41,891 nt of DNA from a virus, in the IMG/VR virus record IMGVR_UViG_3300043358_000013, positions 1 through 41,891 of that record. One strand, given 5' to 3'. The notes beneath the pieces were generated by a model, which saw only the letters and a program-made list of their open reading frames with translations, was not told the origin of the DNA and ran no database searches. The position numbers were made by a program, and so were the translations under genes. Positions 31,760 through 38,395 of the stretch are shown here, one piece after another (the first letter of the stretch is position 1; each line of letters opens with the position of its first letter).

Positions 31760-31982
31760 GGACGAGCACGACCCGGCGACGATCTGGACCGGTTGGATCA
31801 AGCGGGGCGAGTTGCCTGGCACGATCATTGGCCAATTGGTCGACCATTGGGGCTGGGTCGTCACCCTTGCTGGTGCGGTGGACCCGGAGGGTGGCGGCTA
31901 CCAACTTCTGGGGCGTCTCGGACCAGTGCCTGAGCCGCTGCGGGTCGAGGCGATCGACGACGGACCAGACAAAGACGGGTGA
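31743..31982 (+). CDS. Small hypothetical protein before pentamer tract
   Basis: A 79-aa protein if GTG 31743 is used (ATG 31731 would add four residues). Contains PATIWTGWIKRGELPGTIIG, QLVDHWGWVVTLAGAVDPEG and ends VEAIDDGPDKDG. It overlaps the previous gene in a different frame. No family recognised. The GCCNN tract begins about 13 bases after its stop. Confidence 0.55.
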   Translation: MSGKTEDEHDPATIWTGWIKRGELPGTIIGQLVDHWGWVVTLAGAVDPEGGGYQLLGRLGPVPEPLRVEAIDDGPDKDG

Positions 31983-31994
31983 GGCCGAGGCCCC

Positions 31995-32728
31995 ACCCGT
32001 CCAAGCCTGCCGTGCCCCGCCCCGCCGTGCCTTGCCCCGCCCAGCCTGACCACGCCTGCCGGGCCTTGCCGCGCCTCGTCCCGCCGGGCCCTGCCGTGCC
32101 TGACCGCGCCTGCCGCGTCTTGCCGAGCCGTGCCTGGCCCGTCCGAGCCAAGCCGTGCCTGCCCCGCCTTACCGGGCCCTGCCCCGACCCGCCGCGTCCA
32201 GCCATGCCGTGCCTGCCATGCCGAGCCGTGCCGCGACGGGACTTGCCGGGTCCTTCCAAGCCCTGCCCAGCCTGCCAAGCCACGCCGGGCCAAGCCTGCC
32301 ATGCCACGTCTTGCCGTGCCCCGCCGAGACCCGCCTCGCCTGTCCCCGCCTCGCCTGCCCCGCCGCGCCGCGCCACTCCGCGCCCTGCCCTGCCAAGCCC
32401 GACCGGGCCTGACCGGGCCTGCCCTGCCAAGCCACGCCCCGCCGCGTCCAGCCATGACGAGCCAAGCCGGGCCTGCCAAGCCACGCCCCGCCGCGTCCAG
32501 CCATGACGAGCCAAGCCTGCCCTGCCCTGCCTAGCCCGTCCGCGCCGCGCCGAGCCGGGACGAGCCTGCCCCGCCATGCCTTGCCGCGCCGAGCCCAGCC
32601 GTGCCGGGCCAAGCCGGGCCTGCCAAGCCAGGACCTTCCATGCCTTGCCTTGCCTAGCCAAGCCTGCCCAGCCTTGCCGTGCCAGTCCCTGGCAGGCCGT
32701 GCCGAGCCCGGCCGTGCCGAGCCTGCCA
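31995..32728. repeat. Degenerate GCCNN pentanucleotide tract between convergent genes
   Basis: About 730 bases made almost wholly of five-base units of the form GCCNN (for example GCCGT, GCCTT, GCCAA, GCCTG), with occasional four-base steps at CCTGCC that shift the phase. The variable pair includes many of the sixteen dinucleotides. A 45-base block at 32424-32468 is repeated exactly at 32473-32517 (49-base offset). Three frames on each strand stay open for long stretches simply because GCCNN rarely makes a stop; I treat none as a gene. The tract fills the space between the convergent genes ending at 31982 and 32731. Confidence 0.9.
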
Positions 32729-32730
32729 TG

Positions 32731-33174
32731 TCACCGCTTGCGCGGTGTCTTCCCACCCTTGGGTGGTCCCTTTCTGGCGGCATCCGCCGCCGCCCAAACC
32801 CGATCAAGCTCCGTCAAAGCCTGATAGCGCTCTTGCATCCTTTCCAACTCACGCAGCGCATCTTGCAGCAGCACCGTGCGCAAATCAGGCGTGTTCATCA
32901 CACTGTTGATGTGCCGATATCCACCACCACCAACTCGGTCGATGCTGAGCGACACGTATTGCCGCGTATGGTGGACCGGCTCGACAAACACCTGGATCAA
33001 CTGCCGCACCTGCTGGATGCGGTATTGCTCGCCGGCAATTGCATCGTCCCACTCCAACTCGGCATGCAACGCCGAACTGGGATGCGCGCGCGCCCACTCC
33101 ACCGCAGCCTTCGGCTGGATCAGACCGCCGCGCTCCAGCCGCAGCAGTTCGCTGGCAACATTCTCCCGGTTCAT
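32731..33174 (-). CDS. Hypothetical leftward protein
   Basis: A 147-aa protein from ATG 33174, coupled by ATGA to its upstream neighbour. Sequence includes VASELLRLERGGLIQPKAAV, EWARAHPSSALHAELEWDDA and LQDALRELERMQERYQALTE, with a lysine/arginine-rich end (KGPPKGGKTPRKR). Helical with a short central beta region (QVFVEPVHHTRQYVSLSIDR). I do not recognise a family. Encoded with the next gene as a unit, perhaps DNA metabolism by neighbourhood. Its stop touches the pentamer tract. Confidence 0.72.
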   Translation of the reverse strand: MNRENVASELLRLERGGLIQPKAAVEWARAHPSSALHAELEWDDAIAGEQYRIQQVRQLIQVFVEPVHHTRQYVSLSIDRVGGGGYRHINSVMNTPDLRTVLLQDALRELERMQERYQALTELDRVWAAADAARKGPPKGGKTPRKR

Positions 33175-33890
33175 GTGCCCTGGATCTCCATTAGTTCGTC
33201 GGTCACCACCTCGAAACGACCAAAACCCAGGCCGTTGGAGTTGGGGGAGTTGGGCCGGCCCTCGCCGATGCCGACCTGCTTGCCGGCGCGGGCCATCAAA
33301 TTGAGCAAATCGATTGCCGAGAACTGATCGACGTCCCATTCGATCGACACCTGGGCCGACCACTCGCGCCACATCGGGCGCCAGCGGATGTCGGCAACGC
33401 CGCTGTCATTTCGAACTGGTGCTTTGTAGGGCTGCGGCGTGCCGATGATCTTCACCAGTTGGCTGCCGTCCTCGGCGTCGGTGCCGTCGGCGATGACGAA
33501 CACCGACAGTTTTGCGTGAGTCATTCGAAAGCCGACCAGTCGGCAGGCGTCGATGATGGCGTTGCGAAAGCTGGGTGCCGGGATGCCGCACCAGCCCTCG
33601 GTGGAGATGTGCATTGCATCGCGATACAGCTGCTCGAAATCCTTTGGCTGGCGCACCTTGCGACCGCGGGACTGCTGCCCGGCGCGCTGGGTGGCCTCCA
33701 TGATGCGTTGCTGTTTGGCACTGAATGCATGTTGGACATAAGGGCTGATGCCCCGGATGTTGAACCGCGCCACGCCGAGGTTTGGTGGCGTGATCTTCAG
33801 CGCCGGCACTGCGGGTGCGGCGTCGTTCGCCGGGGCGTCCTGGGTGCTAGCCTGTTTGCGGACAGGTGCGATACGCTTCAATGCAGCCAT
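33171..33890 (-). CDS. Conserved-looking phage protein of replication/recombination region
   Basis: A 239-aa protein from ATG 33890. The first 35 residues are Ala/Pro-rich and basic. The body includes FNIRGISPYVQHAFSAKQQR, MHISTEGWCGIPAPSFRNAI, DACRLVGFRMTHAKLSVFVI and ends LMARAGKQVGIGEGRPNSPN, GLGFGRFEV. The GIGEGRP..GxGxGRFEV ending is shared by hypothetical proteins of many phages. No function known to me; the mixed beta fold and glycine-rich end suggest nucleic-acid binding, which is inference. First gene of a leftward pair, divergent from 34059. Confidence 0.75.
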   Translation of the reverse strand: MAALKRIAPVRKQASTQDAPANDAAPAVPALKITPPNLGVARFNIRGISPYVQHAFSAKQQRIMEATQRAGQQSRGRKVRQPKDFEQLYRDAMHISTEGWCGIPAPSFRNAIIDACRLVGFRMTHAKLSVFVIADGTDAEDGSQLVKIIGTPQPYKAPVRNDSGVADIRWRPMWREWSAQVSIEWDVDQFSAIDLLNLMARAGKQVGIGEGRPNSPNSNGLGFGRFEVVTDELMEIQGT

Positions 33891-33979
33891 GGTGTTTGCT
33901 CCAATCAGACACTGTGGTCAGGGTCGCGGCAGCGGTCGGAAGCTGCTGTCGCGCCCCGCATCCTAATATTTCTCACTGA

Positions 33980-34018
33980 ACGGTGTCAACGTCCACATCT
34001 AGCTTGACACCGTCAAGG
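33980..34018. promoter_or_regulatory. Operator dyad in divergent intergenic region
   Basis: ACGGTGTCAA (33980-33989) and TTGACACCGT (34004-34013) are perfect 10-bp inverted copies separated by 14 bases. The right arm lies in CTTGACACCGTCAAGG (34003-34018), itself a dyad (CTTGA-N5-TCAAG) also found at 38441-38456. Leftward, TTGACA is 18 bases from TAGGAT, a plausible promoter for 33890. The rightward -10 is not obvious. Confidence 0.65.
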
Positions 34019-34058
34019 CGATGAGACACAAGGAGGGGCGCACACAAGGAGACAAGAG

Positions 34059-34373
34059 ATGACTATCGACGATCCCGATACCTACGAGCCGACCCGCGAC
34101 GAACTGCTGATGCTGAATGCGGCATTGCGGTTGCGGCTGGACCTGACGGTTTCCGCCCTGCGTGGCACTCTCTATGCGCTGAGAGACGTAAGCTACGACC
34201 TGCCGAAGGACGCGGACCCCGAGATCACCGGATATCTACGCAGCGCCTATGAGGTCGGCAGCGGCGCCCTGGACGTGGCGACAGGCCAGAGCAGCGACAT
34301 CCCGCGCAAGCTGGCTCTACTGATGTCGACGGAACATCGTGCCTGGGCCAAGCGCCTGCTGGTGACCGTGTAG
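34059..34373 (+). CDS. Small acidic helical protein of early unit
   Basis: A 104-aa protein with AAGGAG before ATG 34059. Helical, with YEPTRDELLMLNAALRLRLD, LTVSALRGTLYALRDVSYDL and LALLMSTEHRAWAKRLLVTV. No family recognised. It follows the dyad operator and starts the rightward replication unit. Its leader (CACACAAGGAGACAAGAG) resembles those of the genes at 38502 and at 30310 on the other strand. Confidence 0.7.
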   Translation: MTIDDPDTYEPTRDELLMLNAALRLRLDLTVSALRGTLYALRDVSYDLPKDADPEITGYLRSAYEVGSGALDVATGQSSDIPRKLALLMSTEHRAWAKRLLVTV

Positions 34374-34395
34374 CCCACACACGCTGGACATAGGT

Positions 34396-34429
34396 GCGGC
34401 CCCGGACGTGTCGAGCGCACCGGGGCCGC
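34396..34429 (+). terminator. Strong hairpin after first early gene
   Basis: GCGGCCCCGG (34396-34405) pairs perfectly with CCGGGGCCGC (34420-34429) around a 14-base loop that contains TGTCGAGC. No U-tract follows. It may act as a processing, attenuation or Rho-assisted termination signal before the replication genes. Confidence 0.5.
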
Positions 34430-34458
34430 GAAGCATACACACAAGAGACTGGTGTTAT

Positions 34459-34542
34459 ATGAGCGAAGGGCCGGTGGCTGGCAATCCCACCGGCCCGTTT
34501 GCCATTTCCAGGCGCCTGCCAAGCCGTCCCTGGAGTGTGTGA
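34459..34542 (+). CDS. Possible leader peptide containing a terminator-like hairpin
   Basis: A 27-residue frame (MSEGPVAGNPTGPFAISRRL and PSRPWSV) beginning at ATG 34459 behind ACACAAGAGAC. A 10-bp perfect stem, GGGCCGGTGG (34468-34477) with CCACCGGCCC (34487-34496), followed by GTTTGCCATTT, lies inside the frame. A short frame plus internal hairpin upstream of a replication gene resembles an attenuator, but no regulatory codon run is evident. Confidence 0.35.
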   Translation: MSEGPVAGNPTGPFAISRRLPSRPWSV

Positions 34543-34558
34543 CCCGTCGCCTACCAAA

Positions 34559-34613
34559 CGAAGGTTCAACCGTGACCACGACCGAAGGACCAACCCCAAT
34601 CGAAAGGTCAACC
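34559..34613. repeat. Three 13-bp repeats directly before the primase gene
   Basis: CGAAGGTTCAACC (34559), CGAAGGACCAACC (34583) and CGAAAGGTCAACC (34601) share the pattern CGAANGNYCAACC at offsets 24 and 18. They occupy the leader immediately before the primase start codon. They could be binding sites for a replication regulator. Confidence 0.65.
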
Positions 34614-34614
34614 A

Positions 34615-35415
34615 ATGTCCGATACCCCCGAAACATCCACAGAAGCAAGCTTCGTCCCATCGGCTGACGATGCGTTGACCATGGCCACCAACCTCGCCCG
34701 CAACTGTGGGTGGGCGGTGTTCCCGTGCTCCGTAACCAAGGCGCCCGCCATCCCCGGACCGGGCGGCTACAAGCATGCCACCAAAGACCCGGACGAGATC
34801 AAGGCCTTGTGGCGCCGTCACCCGGCCCCGCTGATCGGCGTCGCCACCGGCAGCGTGTCTGGCATCTGGGTGCTCGACATCGACGTGAAGCACCCAGAGG
34901 CGGTTGACTGGTGGATGGCGCACAATCGCCTGCTGCTGCCGACCCTGGCGTACAGGACGCGATCGGGCGGGGTGCATTGCTACTACCGCGACGCCGCCGG
35001 CCTGACCAACAGCACCAGCCGCCCGGTGCGTGGCATCGATGTGCGCGGCGAGGGCGGCTACGTCATCCACTGGTTCGCCGCCGGGCTGGAGTGTCTCGAC
35101 CATTCGCCACCGGCACCGTGGCCAGCATGGCTGCGCCGCCGCGTGGAGCCTCCTGTGGCGCCTCCAGCGGCTGAGCGGGATGCATGGAGCGGCGACCCTG
35201 ACGCCGGCCTGCGCGGGCTTCTGGACAAGCTGGCGGGGGCCGCAGAGGGTGGGCGCAATGACATGCTGTTCTGGGCCGCCTGCCGATTGTTCAGCAGAGG
35301 CCTGAAAGCCCGCGAGGTCGAGGCCTTGCTGGTGCCTATTGCCGTCAGCACGGGGCTCGCCGACCCCGAAGCCAGGAGAACCATCGCCAGCGCCGCCAAC
35401 AGGGGGACCAAATGA
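34615..35415 (+). CDS. Bifunctional primase-polymerase (Prim-Pol) protein
   Basis: A 266-aa protein of the AEP/Prim-Pol family that primes DNA synthesis. N-terminal ATNLARNCGWAVFPCSVTKA, PAIPGPGGYKHATKD is the family entry. The catalytic set is visible: WVLDIDVKH (Asp 88 and 90), TRSGGVHCYY (His 121) and RGIDVRGEGGYV (Asp 142). The C-terminal part (LRGLLDKLAGAAEGGRNDML, FWAACRLFSRGLKAREVEAL) is the helical primase-C extension. No polymerase gene is present, so host polymerase should extend the primers. Coupled to the helicase gene at 35417 (one-base gap). Confidence 0.92.
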   Translation: MSDTPETSTEASFVPSADDALTMATNLARNCGWAVFPCSVTKAPAIPGPGGYKHATKDPDEIKALWRRHPAPLIGVATGSVSGIWVLDIDVKHPEAVDWWMAHNRLLLPTLAYRTRSGGVHCYYRDAAGLTNSTSRPVRGIDVRGEGGYVIHWFAAGLECLDHSPPAPWPAWLRRRVEPPVAPPAAERDAWSGDPDAGLRGLLDKLAGAAEGGRNDMLFWAACRLFSRGLKAREVEALLVPIAVSTGLADPEARRTIASAANRGTK

Positions 35416-35416
35416 C

Positions 35417-36664
35417 ATGAGCGCAAACGGCCCAGGCGCCGACTGGGTAGGCCCAGGCACGGGCAGCAGGACCAATGGCGCCACCGCGCCCCCTGTGAGC
35501 GGCGACCTATGGCGCTGGATCGATCCTGCCCTCCTGCCGCCCCGCCCGTGGCTCCTAGGGACGGTGCTGATGCGCGGGCAGACTACCCTGCTCGGCTCGC
35601 CCGGAGGCACCGGGAAGACCGCCTGGGCGATCGCAGCGGCCCTGGCAGTGATCACCGGACGGAAGGATATCCTTGGCCTGCACAGCTTCGTCCAGGGCAA
35701 CGTCTGGTTCGTCACCCTGGAAGACGACCGCACCGAGATCCAGAGGCGCATCGCCGCCGCCATGATGCAGCACGGCGTACTGCCCGGTGACATCACCGGC
35801 AGGCTCTACCTCACCGATGGCGTGCTCAAGCTGGTGGACTACGAGCCGCGCACGCGCGCCGCTCAACCCACCCCTAGCGTCGAAGATTGCAAGGATTTTA
35901 TCCGCGATAACAACATATTACTCACCATCATTGATCCTCTGGTGAAGGCGCACAGCGTCGACGGCAGCAGCAATGACGCGATGGACGTACTGATGTCGGC
36001 GTCCAACGAGATCGGGCGCGACACCCAGTGTTCGATGTTGGTGCCGTGCCACTTCCGCAAGGGCGGCGACCTCGACACCGATGGGCGCGATCTGTTCCGC
36101 GGCGCCTCCTCGTTGGTCGACGGCTCCCGCATCGCCCGCGGCATGCAGCAGATGACCGACGCTGAGGCCAAGGGCTTTGGCATGGACGAGGACAGGCGCA
36201 CGGCCTTCGCTCGCATGGTCGATATCAAGTCGAACATGGCGCCCAAGGCGCAGGCCACCGACTGGTACGAACTGGTGCCGGTCGCCCTGGGCAATACCGC
36301 AGTCGATCCAGCCTATCCGGCTGGCGATTCGGTGCAGGCGATCAAACGCTGGGACCCGCCTGAACTGTTCGGCGGCATGGACCATCCTACCATGGCCGCG
36401 ATCTTTGCCGACCTGGACGATCAGACGCAGGTCTGGTCGGCGGGCCGAGGCCGGCAGCGACAGTGGGCCGGGGACAGCATCGTCCGCCACGCGGGCAAGA
36501 GCATCGATCAGGCCGGCAGCATCCTCAGCCAGTGGACCAAGGCCGGCGTGGTCTACGTGGTCACCCATAGGGTCGGCGGGCACGACCGCCAAAGGTTGGT
36601 CCTGGACCGCGCCAGAGCCGACGCAGTCCTGCGCGATCTGCCCTCGTCATACTCGGCACCCTAG
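35417..36664 (+). CDS. RepA-like SF4 replicative helicase
   Basis: A 415-aa AAA/RecA-fold protein. Walker A GSPGGTGKT at residues 60-68, then VWFVTLEDDRTEIQRRI (KaiC/RepA type), Walker B LLTIIDPLVKAHSVDGS with Asp at about 173, and the conserved HFRKGGD and FRGASSLVDGSRIARGM of hexameric RepA helicases. The C-terminal 130 residues form a winged-helix-like end (GDSIVRHAGKSIDQAGSILS, QWTKAGVVYVVTHR). Works with the Prim-Pol protein at the replication fork. The final codons already contain the first copy of the AGTATGACG repeat. Confidence 0.9.
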   Translation: MSANGPGADWVGPGTGSRTNGATAPPVSGDLWRWIDPALLPPRPWLLGTVLMRGQTTLLGSPGGTGKTAWAIAAALAVITGRKDILGLHSFVQGNVWFVTLEDDRTEIQRRIAAAMMQHGVLPGDITGRLYLTDGVLKLVDYEPRTRAAQPTPSVEDCKDFIRDNNILLTIIDPLVKAHSVDGSSNDAMDVLMSASNEIGRDTQCSMLVPCHFRKGGDLDTDGRDLFRGASSLVDGSRIARGMQQMTDAEAKGFGMDEDRRTAFARMVDIKSNMAPKAQATDWYELVPVALGNTAVDPAYPAGDSVQAIKRWDPPELFGGMDHPTMAAIFADLDDQTQVWSAGRGRQRQWAGDSIVRHAGKSIDQAGSILSQWTKAGVVYVVTHRVGGHDRQRLVLDRARADAVLRDLPSSYSAP

Positions 36665-36803
36665 TATGACGAGGTATGACGAGCATGACGGATTTCGGGA
36701 CGTCGTCATACTCGTCATACTCTCCCCCTACTACGTAGGGGGGAGAGAGTATGACGCGTGCCGAAAGCCACGTCCCTCAGCGAGTATGACGTAAAGTATG
36801 CCG
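36645..36803. repeat. Iteron-like AGTATGACG cluster, likely replication origin
   Basis: At least seven copies of AGTATGACG or near-copies on both strands within 160 bases. + strand: 36663, 36674 (shorter), 36748, 36783. - strand: 36645, 36704, 36713. Diverged copies at 36683 and 36795. Near the centre a palindrome CTACGTAG (36731-36738) is flanked by arms CCCCCTA/GGGGGAG, which extend into opposing repeats to form a long cruciform. Gene-free (36665-36918) and right after the primase and helicase genes. This is the best candidate for the origin or for a binding array of the HTH proteins. Confidence 0.75.
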
Positions 36804-36840
36804 TGCCCGAAAAAGCCTTCCCATCCCGGAACCCATGCCA

Positions 36841-36888
36841 GTAAAAACAAAACGGGCCGCACAGTGCTTCCGACGCACCGTGCAGCCC
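36841..36888 (-). terminator. Leftward intrinsic terminator
   Basis: GGGCCGCACAGTGC (36854-36867) and GCACCGTGCAGCCC (36875-36888) form a 14-bp stem with two mismatches/wobbles and a seven-base loop. Read leftwards the stem is followed by GTTTTGTTTTTAC (36841-36853), a good U-tract. Read rightwards there is no U-tract. It therefore stops transcription entering the origin from the right. Confidence 0.75.
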
Positions 36889-36918
36889 TGAGCACAAACC
36901 CGCTGAGAGGAGCGAGCC

Positions 36919-37281
36919 ATGCCTAAGCGCACAACTACCACGACCGCCCGCTATGCTGAGCATCCCTTGGTGGGGATGCGTGTCGAGGTGCTCGACGAAG
37001 AGGGCGAGGTGATAATCGGCAGATGCACGATCACGGCTATCATCCCGACTGCCGATCAGAGCGTCGGGAATCTGGCCTTGATGCACATGCACGACCCACA
37101 GGGGTCAGTCATGCTTGTGCCGCTCAGCAGGTTCGTCGAAATAGACCCTGAGCCAGACCGCCATTGGCGGATTTTCTCCCCCGAAGGAAGCAACCTGCCA
37201 GACCCCGAGGCCGAGGTGGCCGACCTGCACCAAATCGTGCGCCAGCTGAACGAGCGACTAGCCAAGCTGGAGCGGGGCTAA
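36919..37281 (+). CDS. Small beta-rich protein with C-terminal coiled coil
   Basis: A 120-aa protein with GAGAGGAG before ATG 36919. The middle (YAEHPLVGMRVEVLDEEGEV, IIGRCTITAIIPTADQSVGN, LMLVPLSRFVEID-type strands) looks like a small beta barrel. The last 30 residues form a coiled coil (AEVADLHQIVRQLNERLAKL). No family recognised. Placed between origin and a packaging-type gene. Confidence 0.7.
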   Translation: MPKRTTTTTARYAEHPLVGMRVEVLDEEGEVIIGRCTITAIIPTADQSVGNLALMHMHDPQGSVMLVPLSRFVEIDPEPDRHWRIFSPEGSNLPDPEAEVADLHQIVRQLNERLAKLERG

Positions 37282-37290
37282 TAATGTTGC

Positions 37291-37695
37291 GTGCTGATGG
37301 GCGATCTAGTCCCGACTGCTAGCAAATCTGTCGAGCATCTGTGGAAGCCTGGGCAATCCGGCAACCCAAAGGGCCGACCTCGCACGCCGCACGATCTGCC
37401 GGCAATGTGCCGCGAGCACACGCCAGAGGCCGTGGCAAAGCTGGTGGAGATCATGCGCTCTGACGACCATGGCAAGGCGCTGAACGCCATCCAGCAGTTG
37501 CTCGATCGTGGTTGGGGTAGACCTGTGACCCCGATCGTGGACGAGACCGAGGGGACCAGCTTGACGTTGTTGCATTTGATTGCGGCGCGGCGTGTTGCCG
37601 AAACGTTGCAAGCCGTGGCGGAGGGGAAAACCGAGAACGAATCGGGCGACTCCTCCAAGCCTGTGGTTGATTATAGTGTTCCTGCCCTGGAATAG
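37291..37695 (+). CDS. DUF5681-like protein, possible packaging-associated
   Basis: A 134-aa protein from GTG 37291 (ATG 37297 possible). The N-terminal motif WKPGQSGNPKGRPRTPHDLP is the DUF5681 signature, found in phage and prophage proteins near terminase genes. Then a helical body (EAVAKLVEIMRSDDHGKALN, AIQQLLDRGWGRPVTPI) and an acidic tail. A small-terminase or DNA-binding role is possible by analogy only. It is separated from terL by about 3.6 kb in the circular map. Confidence 0.7.
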   Translation: MLMGDLVPTASKSVEHLWKPGQSGNPKGRPRTPHDLPAMCREHTPEAVAKLVEIMRSDDHGKALNAIQQLLDRGWGRPVTPIVDETEGTSLTLLHLIAARRVAETLQAVAEGKTENESGDSSKPVVDYSVPALE

Positions 37696-37726
37696 TCGGT
37701 AGAACAAACTCGGCGTGGCATGGCGG

Positions 37727-37786
37727 GGTCGGTCCCGGACAGGCCCGGCCTGGCTCGTCAAGGCAGGGCCGGCATGACATGGCATA
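37727..37786. repeat. Short GGCNN pentamer tract (reverse of the large tract)
   Basis: About 60 bases of five-base units GGCNN and close variants (GGCAT, GGCCC, GGCCT, GGCTC, GGCAG). This is the GCCNN pattern of 31995-32728 read on the other strand. Like the large tract it lies between convergent genes (37695 and 37819). Confidence 0.7.
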
Positions 37787-37810
37787 GGGGCGGCAACCTG
37801 CCGCCGCCCC
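37787..37810. terminator. Hairpin between convergent genes
   Basis: GGGGCGGCA pairs with TGCCGCCGCCCC around ACC with one bulged base. It sits next to the short pentamer tract, just before the stop of the leftward gene at 37819. Likely a shared transcription barrier for both directions; no clear U-tract. Confidence 0.55.
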
Positions 37811-37818
37811 AGCCGCGC

Positions 37819-37992
37819 TCACGCCGCCTGCTGCTTCCTCACGCTGTCCAGCCGGCCCAGCGCCTCGGCGAGCAGGCACCGGGCGTCGAGCACCTGACCG
37901 TAGCCCACCGCGCTGATCTCGCCGAAGCGGATCAGCCGCAACTGCGCCATTGCCTGCTCCAGCTTGGCGGCGATCGCCTGGAGATCGCTCAT
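37819..37992 (-). CDS. Small helical hypothetical protein
   Basis: A 57-aa protein from ATG 37992 (TGATG overlap with its upstream neighbour): MSDLQAIAAKLEQAMAQLRL, IRFGEISAVGYGQVLDARCL, and a Lys/Gln-rich end. Predicted mostly helical. No family recognised. Last gene of a three-gene leftward unit driven from the promoter near 38430. Confidence 0.65.
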   Translation of the reverse strand: MSDLQAIAAKLEQAMAQLRLIRFGEISAVGYGQVLDARCLLAEALGRLDSVRKQQAA

Positions 37993-38207
37993 CACGCGAC
38001 CTCCTGCTTGGTGAGGGCTTGTGAGAAGCCGGCCTTGATGCGTGCGACCGGCACGCCGCCGCGCATCAGAACCGCGATCTCGCCGGGCAGAGCGTATTTC
38101 ATGCGCCGCTTGGCCGCTGCGATAGCCTTGTCGTCGGAGATGTAGAACTTTGTCTCGTCCAATGTTTGGCCGTTCGTGAAGCGCCAGATGACCCGGTAAG
38201 CGTCCAT
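37992..38207 (-). CDS. Small hypothetical protein of leftward unit
   Basis: A 71-aa protein from ATG 38207. Sequence MDAYRVIWRFTNGQTLDETK, FYISDDKAIAAAKRRMKYAL, PGEIAVLMRGGVPVARIKAG suggests an alternating alpha/beta fold. No family recognised. Starts and ends by TGATG overlaps with the neighbours, so the three genes are translated together. Confidence 0.7.
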   Translation of the reverse strand: MDAYRVIWRFTNGQTLDETKFYISDDKAIAAAKRRMKYALPGEIAVLMRGGVPVARIKAGFSQALTKQEVA

Positions 38208-38380
38208 CACGCGACCTCCGCTTCGTCGTCATATGCCTCGATATCGAACAGGTCCTCGCTGCTGTAGGGCTCGATCTCGGCGTCGCAGCACGGGCAGAAA
38301 CTGCTGGACACCACCAGCATCTCATCCGCGAACTCGTGGTCGCACTCGTCGCAGATATAGTGGCAACGAAAAACGCGCAT
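38207..38380 (-). CDS. Small zinc-ribbon protein
   Basis: A 57-aa protein from ATG 38380. Two CxxC knuckles, CDEC (in YICDECDHEF) and CPCC (in SSFCPCCDAEI), are spaced as a zinc ribbon. The acidic tail reads EPYSSEDLFDIEAYDDE. First gene after the leftward promoter, so it is made early. Such ribbons often bind nucleic acid or host transcription proteins; the partner here is unknown. Confidence 0.75.
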   Translation of the reverse strand: MRVFRCHYICDECDHEFADEMLVVSSSFCPCCDAEIEPYSSEDLFDIEAYDDEAEVA

Positions 38381-38395
38381 GGGCTTAAGCACTGA

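Noticed and set aside
31861-32807. Long overlapping frames on both strands across the pentamer tract (up to about 270 codons)
   Set aside because: GCCNN repeats rarely form stop codons, so several frames stay open at once. The translations are low-complexity five-residue cycles with no ribosome sites or neighbours that fit.
33171-33890. Reading this protein as a Cas7/RAMP-like protein because of its glycine-rich GxGxGRFEV end
   Set aside because: A glycine-rich end alone is not enough; no other RAMP feature is visible, so it is left as unknown.
36715-37092. Leftward 125-codon frame ending in the iteron region
   Set aside because: Its translation has no clear fold and it overlaps the supported gene at 36919. 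The leftward terminator lies inside it, not after it.
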